The position numbers and the translations under genes are program-made. A stretch of 11,791 nt of DNA, taken from NCBI GenBank assembly GCA_958346165.1, contig CATVQO010000037.1:1-11791 (forward strand). The letters run 5' to 3'. Every line of letters starts with the position of its first letter. The stretch's first letter is position 1. The notes under the pieces were generated by a model. It had not been told where the DNA came from and did no database searches. It saw only the letters and a list, made by a program, of their open reading frames with translations. Positions 1 through 9,888 of this stretch are shown piece by piece. Source of the stretch: an uncultured Collinsella sp. Lineage in GTDB: Bacteria; Actinomycetota; Coriobacteriia; Coriobacteriales; Coriobacteriaceae.

Positions 1-1
1 A

Positions 2-40
2 ACTGCGGGAATGGCTTATTTGCTCAATGTGTTCGGCTGA
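2..40 (+). CDS. Possible C-terminal tail of a convergent gene (partial)
   Basis: The frame starting at base 2 is open from the window edge to a TGA at 38-40 and reads TAGMAYLLNVFG. This is a plausible hydrophobic end for a membrane or enzyme protein. If real, the gene runs left to right and converges on rpoD, and the two would share the hairpin at 139-172. The other two plus-strand frames are also open at the edge (to 62 and to 99), so the choice rests only on how protein-like the 12 residues look. The family cannot be named. Confidence 0.2.
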   Translation, partial: TAGMAYLLNVFG

Positions 41-54
41 GATCGGAAATCAAC

Positions 55-132
55 CGACCTAGTCATTGGGGACGACCCAGTCATTGGGGACGTTCTTAAA
101 CGACTAGTCATTCAAGAACGTCCCCAACGACT
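55..132. repeat. REP-like palindromic intergenic element with direct repeats
   Basis: A 20-bp unit occurs at 55-74 and again at 73-92 with one mismatch (18-bp period); both copies contain AGTCATTGGGGACG. The second copy opens a perfect 14-bp inverted repeat: TTGGGGACGTTCTT at 84-97 pairs with AAGAACGTCCCCAA at 114-127. This extends to 79-97/114-132 with one mismatch. The 16-nt loop carries the palindrome GACTAGTC (102-109) and a third partial copy, CGACTAGTCATT (101-112). The mix of direct and inverted copies in noncoding DNA resembles REP/BIME-type elements of the kind mobilised by RAYT (IS200-like) transposases. That relationship is inferred. No transposase is in the window. Confidence 0.6.
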
Positions 133-138
133 ACATGA

Positions 139-172
139 AAGCGCCCTCAAGCGGATGTGCTTGAGGGCGCTT
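139..172 (-). terminator. Hairpin terminator after rpoD, possibly bidirectional
   Basis: A perfect 13-bp stem (AAGCGCCCTCAAG at 139-151 with CTTGAGGGCGCTT at 160-172) encloses an 8-nt loop. It starts 9 bp beyond the rpoD stop codon. On the minus strand the stem is followed by only a short T run (138-140), while the plus strand reads TTCTTGCTT. It could therefore serve both rpoD and a convergent neighbour. The strong stem and position make termination of the rpoD transcript very likely; efficiency with the short U tract is uncertain. Confidence 0.75.
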
Positions 173-181
173 CTTGCTTGA

Positions 182-1531
<1,350 letters not shown>

Positions 1532-1534
1532 AGA

Positions 1535-1543
1535 TTCTCCCTT
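1535..1543 (-). promoter_or_regulatory. Ribosome binding site fixing the rpoD GTG start
   Basis: The minus strand reads AAGGGAGAA followed by TCT and GTG, so GGAG is 5 nt from GTG at 1531-1529. This Shine-Dalgarno lies inside what would be the first codons if the ATG at 1546 were used. The sequence before that ATG has no comparable match. Confidence 0.6.
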
Positions 1544-1563
1544 CATAGTCCACAGGACTCAAT

Positions 1564-1572
1564 ACTTTAGCA
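1564..1572 (-). promoter_or_regulatory. Alternative rpoD promoter element (extended -10)
   Basis: The minus strand carries TGCTAAAGT, an extended -10 form (TGn plus TAAAGT, 4 of 6 to TATAAT). A start site here would give a leader of only about 25 nt before GTG 1531. The matching -35 position is poor, so this is a weak candidate. Confidence 0.22.
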
Positions 1573-1606
1573 CACACATTGACGTCTATACCCAAAAAGA
1601 AGACTG

Positions 1607-1635
1607 GATATAGGCGAGAATACGCTGGTTGACCA
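1607..1635 (-). promoter_or_regulatory. Candidate promoter for rpoD in the dnaG-rpoD gap
   Basis: On the minus strand TGGTCA (1635-1630) and TATATC (1612-1607) are separated by exactly 17 bp. Each matches 4 of 6 positions of the sigma-70 consensus. It lies just after the dnaG stop and about 75 bp before the rpoD start, where an rpoD-specific promoter would be useful. The match is moderate and unsupported by other data. The rest of the 1547-1641 gap is AT-richer than the flanking genes but shows no hairpin. Confidence 0.35.
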
Positions 1636-1641
1636 CAACAT

Positions 1642-3750
1642 CTAGGCTTGTTCGGTGCCCGCGGCCTCCAGGCCGATCAAACGGAACGGGTCCGCCACGC
1701 CGCCGATCGACTTTTGCAGTTCGCGTTGACGTTGCGAATCCTGCGCGGCCTGCACGGTCAGCGCGCGACGGGCCTCATCATCGAGTGAACGGTCCTGGCG
1801 CAGCTTGGCCTGTGCGGCACGCATGCGACGCTTGATGGTGTAGAGCTCAAGCGTATCAAGCATAAACACGATGTTCGTCTCGGTGGGGTGTTTGCTCGTC
1901 GCGGAGATGCGCCCGGCACTCACAAGCGTTGCCGCATCGGGACACACTGAGCGCGCCGCATCCATGCAGGCTGCAGGATCGGTTCCCGGCGGCGTTGCCA
2001 GAACGGCCCATGCAATGGACTCGTGACGCGGGTCAACCCACTCGATGGAGCAGATGCGGTCGGCATACGTGCGGAACAGGTCGGGGTAGCTCGTGAGCAT
2101 CGTCAACAGCTCGCGCTCCCCTGCCAAGGACTTGCGCTCTAGATCGGTAAGAACCATCGGCGCCGCCGCAGCCGGTGCGCCCGAACCGTCAGCCACAGGC
2201 ACAGCGCCCATACCATCAGGCACATCGATCGGCGGCAGGTCGTCGACGACCTCCACGGGCGCGGCGCCGTAGGCATCGAGCGGGACGTAGTCGTACGGCT
2301 CTTCTTCGACCGGTGCGGACACCGGCGGCGTCGCGCCCGATGCCCAAGCACCGCGACCGGCATCGCGAGAACCCGACGCCCGACCGCCCGCGCTACCGGA
2401 CCGCTCAGTCTGTGCCCGCTGGCGCTCATAGTTCTGCTCACGACGTCGTTCCGCATCCTCGCGCTTGGCGACATCGCGAAACACACGACCCGAGCTCGCG
2501 CGCACCGTCTCCAGATCCAAACCCAGCAGATCGGCAATCTGGATAAAGTACGTGTCGATCATATAGCTATCGCGCAGCGGATAGATAAGCGTCAGCGCAT
2601 CTTCCAGCGCCTTAGCGCGACCGCCCGGCGTGGTGATGTCACTCGACTCCTGCAGCGAACGGTAGACAAAGTCCATAAGCGGCTCGGCAGCGTCGATGCG
2701 CGTCTGCAGTGCCTCGCCACCATGTGCGGTGATGAACTCCATGGGGTCGTTGCCGTCGGGGAGCACCACGCAGCGCAGGTCCATGGAATCCTGCTCGATA
2801 AACTGAATCGCGCGACGGGCGGCCTTCTGGCCCGCTGCATCGCCGTCGAACATATACACGATGCGCTTGGCAAAGCGAGTGAGCGTCTTGACGTGATGCT
2901 CCGTGAGGGCGGTGCCCAGCGTGGCGACAACGTTTTTAATCCCCGCCTCCCAGCAGGCGATGCAATCGGTATAACCCTCCACCACGATGGCGGTATCCTG
3001 CGCGACGATAAACTCCTTGGCCCAATTAAAACCGTAGAGGTTTCGCTTTTTATGGAACACACTCGTCTCGGCGGTGTTGAGATACTTGGGTTGGCCGTCA
3101 CCCATGATGCGACCGCCAAAGGCAATGTTGTGACCCTGCTCGTCAAAGATGGGGAACATTACGCGGTCGTAGAAGCGGTCGGCAAGCTGCCCGCGCCCGC
3201 GGCTCACGGCAACGTTGGCGTCGATCATCTCCTGCGGGGTAAAACCCGCCTGGGACAGGTGCGACACCAGCGCGTTACGGCCCGGTGCAAAGCCCAGGCA
3301 GTAGCGGCGGCAGACGTCGCCGCCCATACCGCGGCTGGCAAAGTACTCGCGCGGACGGCTGTCCTTACCGCGCATAAGCATGGTGTGATAGAACTGGGCG
3401 GTTTCGGCACACAGGTCATAGATGCGGGCGCGCTTGGTGCCGCGCTCGCGATAGGCGCCGGTATCGTGCAGCTCAATACCGGCACGGTCGGCCAGGTAGC
3501 GAATCGACTCGGGAAAGCTCAGGTTCTCGCGCTTCATGATGTAGGTGAAGACGTCGCCGCCCTCGCCACAGCCAAAGCAGTGCCACACCTGCGTGGCGGG
3601 GATAATATGAAACGACGGGGTCTTTTCGCCATGGAAGGGGCAGCAACCCCAAAACTCATGGCCGCGGGGCTTGAGCTCAACCGTTTCCTGCACGATGGCA
3701 ACCAGATCGGACGCAGCGCGCACCTGGTCTTTCTCCTCATCGCTAATCAC
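1642..3750 (-). CDS. dnaG: DNA primase DnaG
   Basis: Synthesises RNA primers for DNA replication, working with the replicative helicase at the fork. The N-terminal CHC2 zinc finger is intact: C37-x2-H40 in CCPFHGEKTPSF, then C58-x2-C61. The TOPRIM catalytic core shows VVEGYTD (256-262, Glu258), FDGDAAG (301-307) and DGNDPMEF (332-339). Residues about 430-535 form a low-complexity Arg/Gly then Pro/Ala/acidic linker. The C-terminal helical region (about 537-690) fits the helicase-binding domain. The length of 702 aa is somewhat above the usual 580-660, and the linker explains the excess. The start is GTG at 3750, preceded by GGGGGTGA 6 nt upstream. It overlaps the ribF stop by 8 bp (GTGATTAG), which suggests translational coupling. 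Downstream is rpoD, the conserved partner; rpsU, often upstream in this operon, is not here. Confidence 0.97.
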   Translation of the reverse strand: MISDEEKDQVRAASDLVAIVQETVELKPRGHEFWGCCPFHGEKTPSFHIIPATQVWHCFGCGEGGDVFTYIMKRENLSFPESIRYLADRAGIELHDTGAYRERGTKRARIYDLCAETAQFYHTMLMRGKDSRPREYFASRGMGGDVCRRYCLGFAPGRNALVSHLSQAGFTPQEMIDANVAVSRGRGQLADRFYDRVMFPIFDEQGHNIAFGGRIMGDGQPKYLNTAETSVFHKKRNLYGFNWAKEFIVAQDTAIVVEGYTDCIACWEAGIKNVVATLGTALTEHHVKTLTRFAKRIVYMFDGDAAGQKAARRAIQFIEQDSMDLRCVVLPDGNDPMEFITAHGGEALQTRIDAAEPLMDFVYRSLQESSDITTPGGRAKALEDALTLIYPLRDSYMIDTYFIQIADLLGLDLETVRASSGRVFRDVAKREDAERRREQNYERQRAQTERSGSAGGRASGSRDAGRGAWASGATPPVSAPVEEEPYDYVPLDAYGAAPVEVVDDLPPIDVPDGMGAVPVADGSGAPAAAAPMVLTDLERKSLAGERELLTMLTSYPDLFRTYADRICSIEWVDPRHESIAWAVLATPPGTDPAACMDAARSVCPDAATLVSAGRISATSKHPTETNIVFMLDTLELYTIKRRMRAAQAKLRQDRSLDDEARRALTVQAAQDSQRQRELQKSIGGVADPFRLIGLEAAGTEQA

Positions 3751-4750
3751 AGATGCTCACCCCCTGCTCACCCAAATGATGACGGATATCGTCAATATTA
3801 CCCTCGACGGTCGCGATAAGCTCGTCCAGCGAATCGAACACGCGCGACGGGCGCAGCCAACGCGTAAACGCCAGCGACACCGAGGCGCCGTACAGATCGC
3901 CCGCATACCCGATCAGGTTGGCCTCGAGATGCGCCGAGGCGGCATCGTTGGCATACGTCGGCGGCAGGCCCACGTTGACGGCGGCAGGCCACACGGTATC
4001 TTCGACCAGCACCAGGCCCTCGTAGACGCCATCGGCAGGCACCTGAATACACTCGGGCACCTGAATGTTTGCCGTGGGAAAGCCCATGCCAGAACCCTCG
4101 TGACGGCCGCGAATAACACCGCCACGCACCATATACGGACGGCCGAGTAACTCAGCAGCAAGCTCCACATGGCCCTGTCCCAGCTCATGACGAATGCGGG
4201 TGGCGCAAATGGCCTCACCGCCCTCGCAAAGCAGGTCGTGACCATACACGTCAACGCCGTGCTCGGAACCCCAGGAGCGCATCTCGGCAACACCAGAAGC
4301 ACCGCCACGACCCAGCCTAAAGTCACTGCCAACGCGAATCGAGCGAATGTCGACTACGCGTGACAGCAGTGCGAGAAAACCGACATGGTCGAGTGCCGCA
4401 ACCTCAGGCGTAAAGGGAACGGCCACCACCGCATCGACTCCGGTTTGAGCCAAGGCATGCAGACGGTCGGCCGTCGTCATCAATTTTTGAGCGGGCGAAG
4501 GGCTCACCACAACGTCCGGGTCGGGATCGAAGGTAACCACGACCGCCTTACAGCCATGGGCACGGGCATCACGGACAAGCGCTTCGATGAGTTCCTGGTG
4601 TCCACGGTGAACGCCGTCGAACACGCCAATGGCGATTGAAGCGGCACCCAAGTGCTCACACTCATCAAACGTATCGGCAGCAACGATGCGAGCCTCGTCC
4701 GACTCGCCCGCGAAAAAGACACGCGCGAGCTCGCGAGCGGACAACATCAT
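3743..4750 (-). CDS. ribF: Bifunctional riboflavin kinase/FAD synthetase RibF
   Basis: Converts riboflavin to FMN and FMN to FAD with ATP, in the cytoplasm. The N-terminal FMN adenylyltransferase domain (nucleotidyltransferase fold) has IGVFDGVHRGHQ (41-52), VTFDPDP (72-78), GSDFRLG (141-147) and TRIR (184-187). The C-terminal riboflavin kinase domain has GMGFPTANI (221-229), NVGLPPTY (259-266) and EANLIGYAGDLYG (276-288), where Glu276 aligns with the catalytic Glu. That last motif reads E-A-N where many homologues have E-x-H. The length of 335 aa is close to the family norm of about 310-330. The start ATG overlaps the truB stop as ATGA; a second ATG follows at once and the Shine-Dalgarno is weak, so translation probably depends on coupling to truB. 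Position after truB is typical, but rpsO does not follow; dnaG does. Confidence 0.95.
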   Translation of the reverse strand: MMLSARELARVFFAGESDEARIVAADTFDECEHLGAASIAIGVFDGVHRGHQELIEALVRDARAHGCKAVVVTFDPDPDVVVSPSPAQKLMTTADRLHALAQTGVDAVVAVPFTPEVAALDHVGFLALLSRVVDIRSIRVGSDFRLGRGGASGVAEMRSWGSEHGVDVYGHDLLCEGGEAICATRIRHELGQGHVELAAELLGRPYMVRGGVIRGRHEGSGMGFPTANIQVPECIQVPADGVYEGLVLVEDTVWPAAVNVGLPPTYANDAASAHLEANLIGYAGDLYGASVSLAFTRWLRPSRVFDSLDELIATVEGNIDDIRHHLGEQGVSICD

Positions 4751-5679
4751 CGAACACCGCCGATTGCCTGCGGAAACACGTGCTCCATGACAAAGCGGCC
4801 GCCCTCAATGCGGGCGAGCGCCTTGAGTCCCCCATTGAGCACCAACGCAAACGGCGCCTTCGAGGAATCGAAATCGGCAAGCGCACGCTCAACGGGAATG
4901 CGTCGGCCGCAGAGCAGGTCGTCGGCAAGATTGCCCGGCAAGTCAACACGTGTGGCGCCCAGGGCCGCAATGGGATCCAGGGCAAAGCCAGCCGCGGACT
5001 CGGGAGAAAGCTCCTCGGCCGCATGACAAGCGCCAATGGAAACAACACCGGAAGCCGTGCGGCGCAGCGCGGAAATATGCGCGGCGCTATCGCAAGCGCG
5101 GCCCAGGTCGCGAGCGAGCGCACGAATATAGGTGCCCTTGCTCACCGAGAACGCCACGGTCCACACACACGTATCACCTTCGCCGCCCACGGCGATCAGG
5201 TCGGCGGCATAGACCTCGACGGGGCGCGGAGGTAGGTCCACCGCATTGCCCTCGCGAGCAGACCTGTAGGCGCGAACGCCATTGACCGAGATAGCAGAAA
5301 ACGCCGGCGGCACCTGCATCTGCGGGCCCAGCATGGCGGCCAAGCGCTCACGAGCATAGGCAGGATCGCGGAGCTCGTTGGCAACAGCCACCGTGCGGAC
5401 CGCCTCGCCCTCCGCATCATCGGTATTGGTCTCGGCGCCAAACGAAATATCGGCGACGTAGCTTTTGGTATCGAGCGTGAGCATGCCCAGCAGACGGGTG
5501 GCCTGGCCCACACCCACCACCATGACGCCAGATGCCATGGGGTCGAGCGTGCCGGCATGGCCGACACGCCGCTCATGGAGGGCGCGTCGGCATTGCGAGA
5601 CCACATCGTGGGACGTGCAGCCCACCGGCTTATCGACAGCGAGCAGCATATTCAGTTGTGAAGGCGTACGACGAGCCAT
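4747..5679 (-). CDS. truB: tRNA pseudouridine(55) synthase TruB
   Basis: Isomerises U55 in the T-loop of tRNAs to pseudouridine. Family motifs are present in order: LLAVDKPVGCTSHDVV (12-27), GHAGTLDPMASGV (40-52) with catalytic Asp46, RLLG and KSYVADISFG (72-81), QVPPAFSAISVNGVRAY near 121-137, and SKGTYIRALARDLG near 180-193. The C-terminal part (about 235-310) is compact and fits the TruB C-terminal/PUA-like region. The length of 310 aa is normal. The ATG at 5679 is 15 bp after the nrnA stop. GGATGG lies only 3 nt before it, so the start is reasonable but the ribosome binding site is not ideal. The only nearby internal Met (residue 11) has no Shine-Dalgarno. The stop overlaps the ribF start (ATGA). 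Confidence 0.96.
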   Translation of the reverse strand: MARRTPSQLNMLLAVDKPVGCTSHDVVSQCRRALHERRVGHAGTLDPMASGVMVVGVGQATRLLGMLTLDTKSYVADISFGAETNTDDAEGEAVRTVAVANELRDPAYARERLAAMLGPQMQVPPAFSAISVNGVRAYRSAREGNAVDLPPRPVEVYAADLIAVGGEGDTCVWTVAFSVSKGTYIRALARDLGRACDSAAHISALRRTASGVVSIGACHAAEELSPESAAGFALDPIAALGATRVDLPGNLADDLLCGRRIPVERALADFDSSKAPFALVLNGGLKALARIEGGRFVMEHVFPQAIGGVR

Positions 5680-5694
5680 GTACCATCCAAAAAG

Positions 5695-6738
5695 TTAAAG
5701 CTCGACGGTCACCGAAGCGGGATCCTCCCCTACCAGCTCGGCCAGCATGGGAAGTGCCACGGTGAGCGTCTCGAGAATTGTTCCGTTGTTGGAAAAGCCG
5801 GCGGCGGCATGATGCCCGCCACCGCCAAAATTGGCAGCAATCTCGGACACATCGAGGTCGCCCTTGGAGCGCAGGTTGCCACGCACCTTGGTATCGCCCT
5901 CAATACCCTTCAGGAACAGGCAGACCTCGACGCCCATCACCGAGCGCACCACGTCAACCAGGCCGTCGCACTCATCCGAGGTGACACCGCAAGCCTCAAG
6001 GTCACTCTGGTACGCATAGCTATACGCGACACGCCCGTGGGCCACCGTCTTGATGCGGCCCATAACGATGGACTTGAGGTGCAAAAACTCAACGCGCATG
6101 CTCTGGTAGACCTCGAGCGCAACGCGCGCCGGATCGGCACCGTGCGCCACCAGGCGCGAGGCCGCATGGAACGCGGCGGCATCGGCGTTTTGGTACTGAA
6201 AACGGCCGGTATCGGTAACCAAGCCACACAGCAGGCAGGTCGCAACGCCATCACGTGCGACAATGCCACAATTGTCCAAGAAGCGGTCGATGATCATAGC
6301 GCAGGCTGCAGCTTCGACGCGCCTCAGGCTGAGCTCGGCAAACTCCTCGCGCGCCGGATGGTGATCAAAGCACACCACATGCTTGGAGCGGCGAAGCACC
6401 TCGGCGGAATTATTGAGGCGCTCGACGACCGGCACGTCCACCGAGATGAACAAGTCAGGATTGCCGGTGTACGCAGATGCCGGCACCAGGCGATCGGAGC
6501 CTTCCATAAAGCGGTAGATGCGCGGAACTGGGTCATCGTCTGCCAGCAGCAGGGCAATGTCCTTGTTGGGGAAAAACTTCATGAGCGAAAGGCCCAGACC
6601 CAATACGGAGCCCAAGGCATCGCCATCGGGAGAAGTATGTCCCGAAATCGCAATGAAGGACGCACCCTCGATGAGCTCGAGGATGCGTCGCTGAATATCT
6701 GCAGACTCGCACGAGGCGAGGTCGGCGGAATTAGTCAT
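5695..6738 (-). CDS. nrnA: DHH/DHHA1 phosphoesterase, NrnA-type (nanoRNase/pAp phosphatase)
   Basis: Predicted metal-dependent phosphoesterase that degrades very short RNA oligonucleotides and/or dephosphorylates pAp. Related enzymes also hydrolyse linear or cyclic dinucleotides, so the exact substrate is inferred. DHH-domain motifs are complete: SGHTSPDGDALGS (32-44, with His34, Asp38, Asp40), ISVDVP (98-103, Asp101), CFDHHP (123-128) and LVTDTGRF (173-180, Asp176). The DHHA1 domain ends with FGGGGHHAAAG (304-314), the substrate-binding glycine motif. There is no transmembrane or CBS/PAS segment, which separates it from GdpP and CBS-containing relatives. The length of 347 aa is a little above typical NrnA (about 310-330). 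The ATG at 6738 overlaps the rbfA stop by 8 bp, and AGGAGG (6753-6748) lies 9 nt upstream inside rbfA. Between rbfA and truB is the usual site of this gene in Gram-positives. Confidence 0.92.
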   Translation of the reverse strand: MTNSADLASCESADIQRRILELIEGASFIAISGHTSPDGDALGSVLGLGLSLMKFFPNKDIALLLADDDPVPRIYRFMEGSDRLVPASAYTGNPDLFISVDVPVVERLNNSAEVLRRSKHVVCFDHHPAREEFAELSLRRVEAAACAMIIDRFLDNCGIVARDGVATCLLCGLVTDTGRFQYQNADAAAFHAASRLVAHGADPARVALEVYQSMRVEFLHLKSIVMGRIKTVAHGRVAYSYAYQSDLEACGVTSDECDGLVDVVRSVMGVEVCLFLKGIEGDTKVRGNLRSKGDLDVSEIAANFGGGGHHAAAGFSNNGTILETLTVALPMLAELVGEDPASVTVEL

Positions 6739-7141
6739 CTAAAGCTGCCTCCTGGGCGGCATCCGCTATCGGATAGCCGTCCTCGTCCTTTTCGATCGCA
6801 AGCGTGGCGGGAACGTTTTCCAGCGCACGCGTGATGCGCTCGGCCTCATCGGTCGAGCGATCGATGCGAAAATCGAGCTCGGGCGTGACACGCCAATCGA
6901 GCGAGCGAGCCAACAGGCTGCGAATACGGCCCTTAGCGCTAGCGAGCGCCTCCATGACCTCGTCGTAGCGGCTCGCATCGCACGACACATACACGCGCGC
7001 GAACGAACGGTCCACCGCGACCTCGACCGCAGTCAAAGTAACCAGGTCGAGACGCGGATCGGAAACCTCAAAGAGCAGGATATAACCAAGCTTCTCGCGA
7101 AGCTGCTCGCCCAGACGGCGGGTTGCCTGCGTTTGCTTCAT
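6731..7141 (-). CDS. rbfA: 30S ribosome-binding factor RbfA
   Basis: Binds immature 30S subunits and assists late 16S rRNA processing. The single KH-like domain shows the family pattern: SDPRLDLVTLTAVEVAVDRS (27-46), FARVYVS (47-53) and RVTPELDFRIDRSTDEAERI (83-102). The 136-aa length fits the family. The C-terminus (about 113-136) is acidic and probably unstructured. The ATG at 7141 is 11 bp after the infB stop; its Shine-Dalgarno AGGGGG overlaps the infB stop codon (TAGGGGG), so it is likely translated in step with infB. It overlaps nrnA by 8 bp at its 3' end. Its place directly after infB is among the most conserved in bacteria. Confidence 0.96.
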   Translation of the reverse strand: MKQTQATRRLGEQLREKLGYILLFEVSDPRLDLVTLTAVEVAVDRSFARVYVSCDASRYDEVMEALASAKGRIRSLLARSLDWRVTPELDFRIDRSTDEAERITRALENVPATLAIEKDEDGYPIADAAQEAALDD

Positions 7142-7152
7142 AGCGCTACCCC

Positions 7153-9867
7153 CTACTCGGTACGGGCAACCTGGTCGATACGGTAACCCTCGATCTGGTC
7201 GCCGGGCTTGATGTCCTGGAAGTTCTCCAGGCCAATGCCGCCCTCGGAACCGCTCTTGAGGCTCTTGGCCTCGTCCTTGTAGTGGCGCATCGAGGCGATC
7301 TTGCCGTTAAAGACCACGATACCGTCGCGCACCAGGCGCACGGAATCGGTCGCGGCGATCTCGCCCTCTTCGACGCGGACACCGGCAGCGATACCGACTT
7401 TGGGCACCTTGAAGGTGTCCAGGACGGTCGCGGTACCCGTGGCGACCTCAACCTCGGTGGGCTTGAGCATGCCGATACGGGCGGCGTCGAGCTCCTCGAG
7501 GCACTTGTAGATGACGTCGTAGCAACGAATCTCGACGCCCTCGCGCTCGGCGGCGGAGCGGGCCTTACCGTCGGGACGGACGCCAAAGCCGATGATGATG
7601 GCGTTGGAGGCGTCGGCCAGAACGACGTCGGTCTCGTTGATGGCGCCAACGGCGGAGTGGATCGTGTTGATGCGAACCTCGGACTGATCCATCTTGTCGA
7701 GCGAGTCCTGAAGGGCCTCGATGGAACCCTGGACGTCGGCCTTGATGATCAGGTTGAGCTCCTTGACCTCGGCGTCGGCAATGGTCTCGAAGAGGTTCTC
7801 GAGCGTGACGTGCTTGACGCGGCTCTGCTCCTCGATACGGGCCTTGAGCGAACGTTCATCGGCCAGGGCGCGTGCCTCGCGCTCGTCCTCGAACACGCGG
7901 AACTCGTCACCGGCGTTGGGCACGGACTGCAGGCCCAAAATCTCGACAGCGTCGGAGGGACCGGCCTCGGTGACGGCGCGGCCCTTGGGGTCGAGCATGG
8001 CACGGACGCGGCCATAGGTAAGGCCGGCGACCAGCGTATCGCCCACGTGCAAGGTACCGCGGGTCACGAGCACGGTAGCGACCGAGCCACGGCCCTTGTC
8101 GAGCTTGGCCTCGAGGACGTTGCCGGAGGCAAAGGTGTCCGGGTTGGCCTTGAGCTCGAGCACGTCGGCCTGGAGCAGCACGGTCTCCAGAAGTTCGTCG
8201 ATACCGATCTTCTGCTTGGCCGAGATGTTGACGAACATGTTCTGTCCGCCCCACTCCTCGGGGATGACTCCGTACTCGGTGAGCTCCTGACGCACACGGT
8301 CGGGGTTGGCGCCCGGCTTATCAATCTTGTTGACGGCAACGACGATGGGTACGCCGGCGGCCTTGGCGTGGTTGATCGACTCGACCGTCTGGGGCATGAC
8401 GCCGTCGTCAGCGGCGACGATCAGGATGACGATGTCGGTCACCTTGGCGCCACGGGCACGCATAGCCGTAAAGGTGGCGTGACCCGGGGTATCGATAAAG
8501 GTGATCTTGCGGTCGTTGATCATGACCTGCGAAGCGCCGATGGCCTGCGTAATGCCGCCCGCCTCGCCGGCAGCAACGCCGGTGTGACGGATGGCGTCAA
8601 GCAGCGACGTCTTGCCGTGGTCGACGTGGCCCATGACGGTGACGACCGGGGCACGCGGCTTAAGGTCGGCGGGATCGTCGTAGAACGAGAAGGTGTTCTC
8701 CTCCTCGGGGGTGATAATCTTGATCTGACGGCCCAGGTCGTCGGCAACGAGCTCAACGAGGTCGTCGGACATGGACTGCGTCATGGTGAGCGGCGTACCC
8801 AGCAGGAACAGGCGCTTGATGATGTCGTTGGCCGGAACGTCGAGCGCCTCGGCAAGCTCCTGGACGGTAACGCCCTGGGAGACCTTGATGGCGTCGAGGT
8901 CCTCGGGGTTCACGCCCTGGGCCAGCGCCTCCTCTATCTTGCGCTCCTCCTGAGCCTTGGCAGCCTCGCGCTCGCGCTTCTCCTTGCGCTTCTTGCGGCG
9001 ACCGGTGGACTCGCGAGAGGCCTCCTCGACGGCAGCACGAGCCTCCTCGAGCACCTTCTCGCGGCTGTACTCCTCGGCCTCGCGAGCCATGCGGCTGTAG
9101 TGGTCCTCTTCGTTGTTGTGACCGCCCTTGCGCTTCTTGCCCTTGCCCTGCTTATCGGGGTTGGGGAAGTCCATGCCGGCAGCGACGTTGTTGCTGGCGT
9201 TGGTGCGATGACTGTGCGGACGGCTCTCGGAGGCGTTGCGCTCGGAATTGTTGTCGGAGGCGTTGCGATCGTTACGACGGCCACCGCGGCGGTCGTTGTT
9301 GCCGCCACGACGGTTACCGCGCTCGGCGGCGCGCTCGGCCTTGGCCTTGTCCTCGGCGTCCTTCTTCTCCTTGAGCACGGTCTCCTGTGCGGCGATCTGG
9401 TCGAGCAGCGAACGGAAACGCGAACCGGAGTCGGAAGCGGGAACGGCGCGGCGCTGGGCCTCGCGGGCAGCCTCCTCCTTCTCGCGGGCAAGGCGCTCCT
9501 GCTCGGCCTTCTTCTTGGCCTCGGCCTCGGCGCGGGCGGCCTCCTCGGCAGCCTGGGCCGCGGCGAACTGGCGGCGCTCCTCCTCGCGTGCCTTCTCGGC
9601 AGCGATGCGCTCGCGCTCGGCCTCGGCGGCACGCGCGGCCTCCTCGGCGGCAGCGGCCTGCTCCTCGGCCTGCTTGGCGGCCTCGACTTCCTGGGCGCGG
9701 GCCTCGATCACCGGGGCGAGCTGCTTGCGGACCATGGCGACGTAAGCGTCCTCCAGGGCGGAGGAAGCGGACTTAGCGGGAATCTTCATATCGGCGAGAT
9801 GACCCATCAGTTCCTTGGAGGTCATGCCGAACTCTTTGGCCAGGGTGGACACACGGACTTTTGCCAT
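7153..9867 (-). CDS. infB: Translation initiation factor IF-2
   Basis: GTPase that brings initiator fMet-tRNA to the 30S subunit and promotes subunit joining. The first IF2-N domain is at residues 1-50 ([20 protein letters not shown]). A long charged Ala/Glu/Lys/Arg helix, probably coiled, spans about 55-182. A Gly/Arg/Asn-rich RGG-like segment spans 183-230 ([14 protein letters not shown]), followed by a second charged helix (about 250-315). A second IF2-N domain lies near 331-380. The G domain has GHVDHGKT (413-420), DTPGH (459-463), NKID (513-516) and SAK (549-551). Domains II, III and the fMet-tRNA-binding domain IV complete the protein. The length of 904 aa falls in the long actinobacterial class. 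ATG 9867 is preceded by AGGTGA with a 6-nt spacer. It follows nusA by 90 bp, with no ylxR or L7Ae-like gene between. Confidence 0.98.
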   Translation of the reverse strand: MAKVRVSTLAKEFGMTSKELMGHLADMKIPAKSASSALEDAYVAMVRKQLAPVIEARAQEVEAAKQAEEQAAAAEEAARAAEAERERIAAEKAREEERRQFAAAQAAEEAARAEAEAKKKAEQERLAREKEEAAREAQRRAVPASDSGSRFRSLLDQIAAQETVLKEKKDAEDKAKAERAAERGNRRGGNNDRRGGRRNDRNASDNNSERNASESRPHSHRTNASNNVAAGMDFPNPDKQGKGKKRKGGHNNEEDHYSRMAREAEEYSREKVLEEARAAVEEASRESTGRRKKRKEKREREAAKAQEERKIEEALAQGVNPEDLDAIKVSQGVTVQELAEALDVPANDIIKRLFLLGTPLTMTQSMSDDLVELVADDLGRQIKIITPEEENTFSFYDDPADLKPRAPVVTVMGHVDHGKTSLLDAIRHTGVAAGEAGGITQAIGASQVMINDRKITFIDTPGHATFTAMRARGAKVTDIVILIVAADDGVMPQTVESINHAKAAGVPIVVAVNKIDKPGANPDRVRQELTEYGVIPEEWGGQNMFVNISAKQKIGIDELLETVLLQADVLELKANPDTFASGNVLEAKLDKGRGSVATVLVTRGTLHVGDTLVAGLTYGRVRAMLDPKGRAVTEAGPSDAVEILGLQSVPNAGDEFRVFEDEREARALADERSLKARIEEQSRVKHVTLENLFETIADAEVKELNLIIKADVQGSIEALQDSLDKMDQSEVRINTIHSAVGAINETDVVLADASNAIIIGFGVRPDGKARSAAEREGVEIRCYDVIYKCLEELDAARIGMLKPTEVEVATGTATVLDTFKVPKVGIAAGVRVEEGEIAATDSVRLVRDGIVVFNGKIASMRHYKDEAKSLKSGSEGGIGLENFQDIKPGDQIEGYRIDQVARTE

Positions 9868-9888
9868 ATGACTTCACCTACCCTTTCT

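Noticed and set aside
1..99. A plus-strand frame open from base 1 to the TAA at 97-99.
   Set aside because: It reads through the direct repeats and gives a repetitive SHWGR peptide, which looks like translated noncoding DNA.
1579..1612. A plus-strand promoter starting at TTGACG in the dnaG-rpoD gap.
   Set aside because: The nearest -10-like sequence is not at 16-18 bp, and no plus-strand gene lies downstream.
2722..3819. A 365-codon plus-strand open frame opposite dnaG and the ribF 3' end.
   Set aside because: Shadow of dnaG with no family features; it crosses the ribF/dnaG overlap, which is well supported on the minus strand.
5809..6834. A 341-codon plus-strand open frame opposite nrnA.
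   Set aside because: Shadow frame; the minus strand has intact DHH and DHHA1 motifs.
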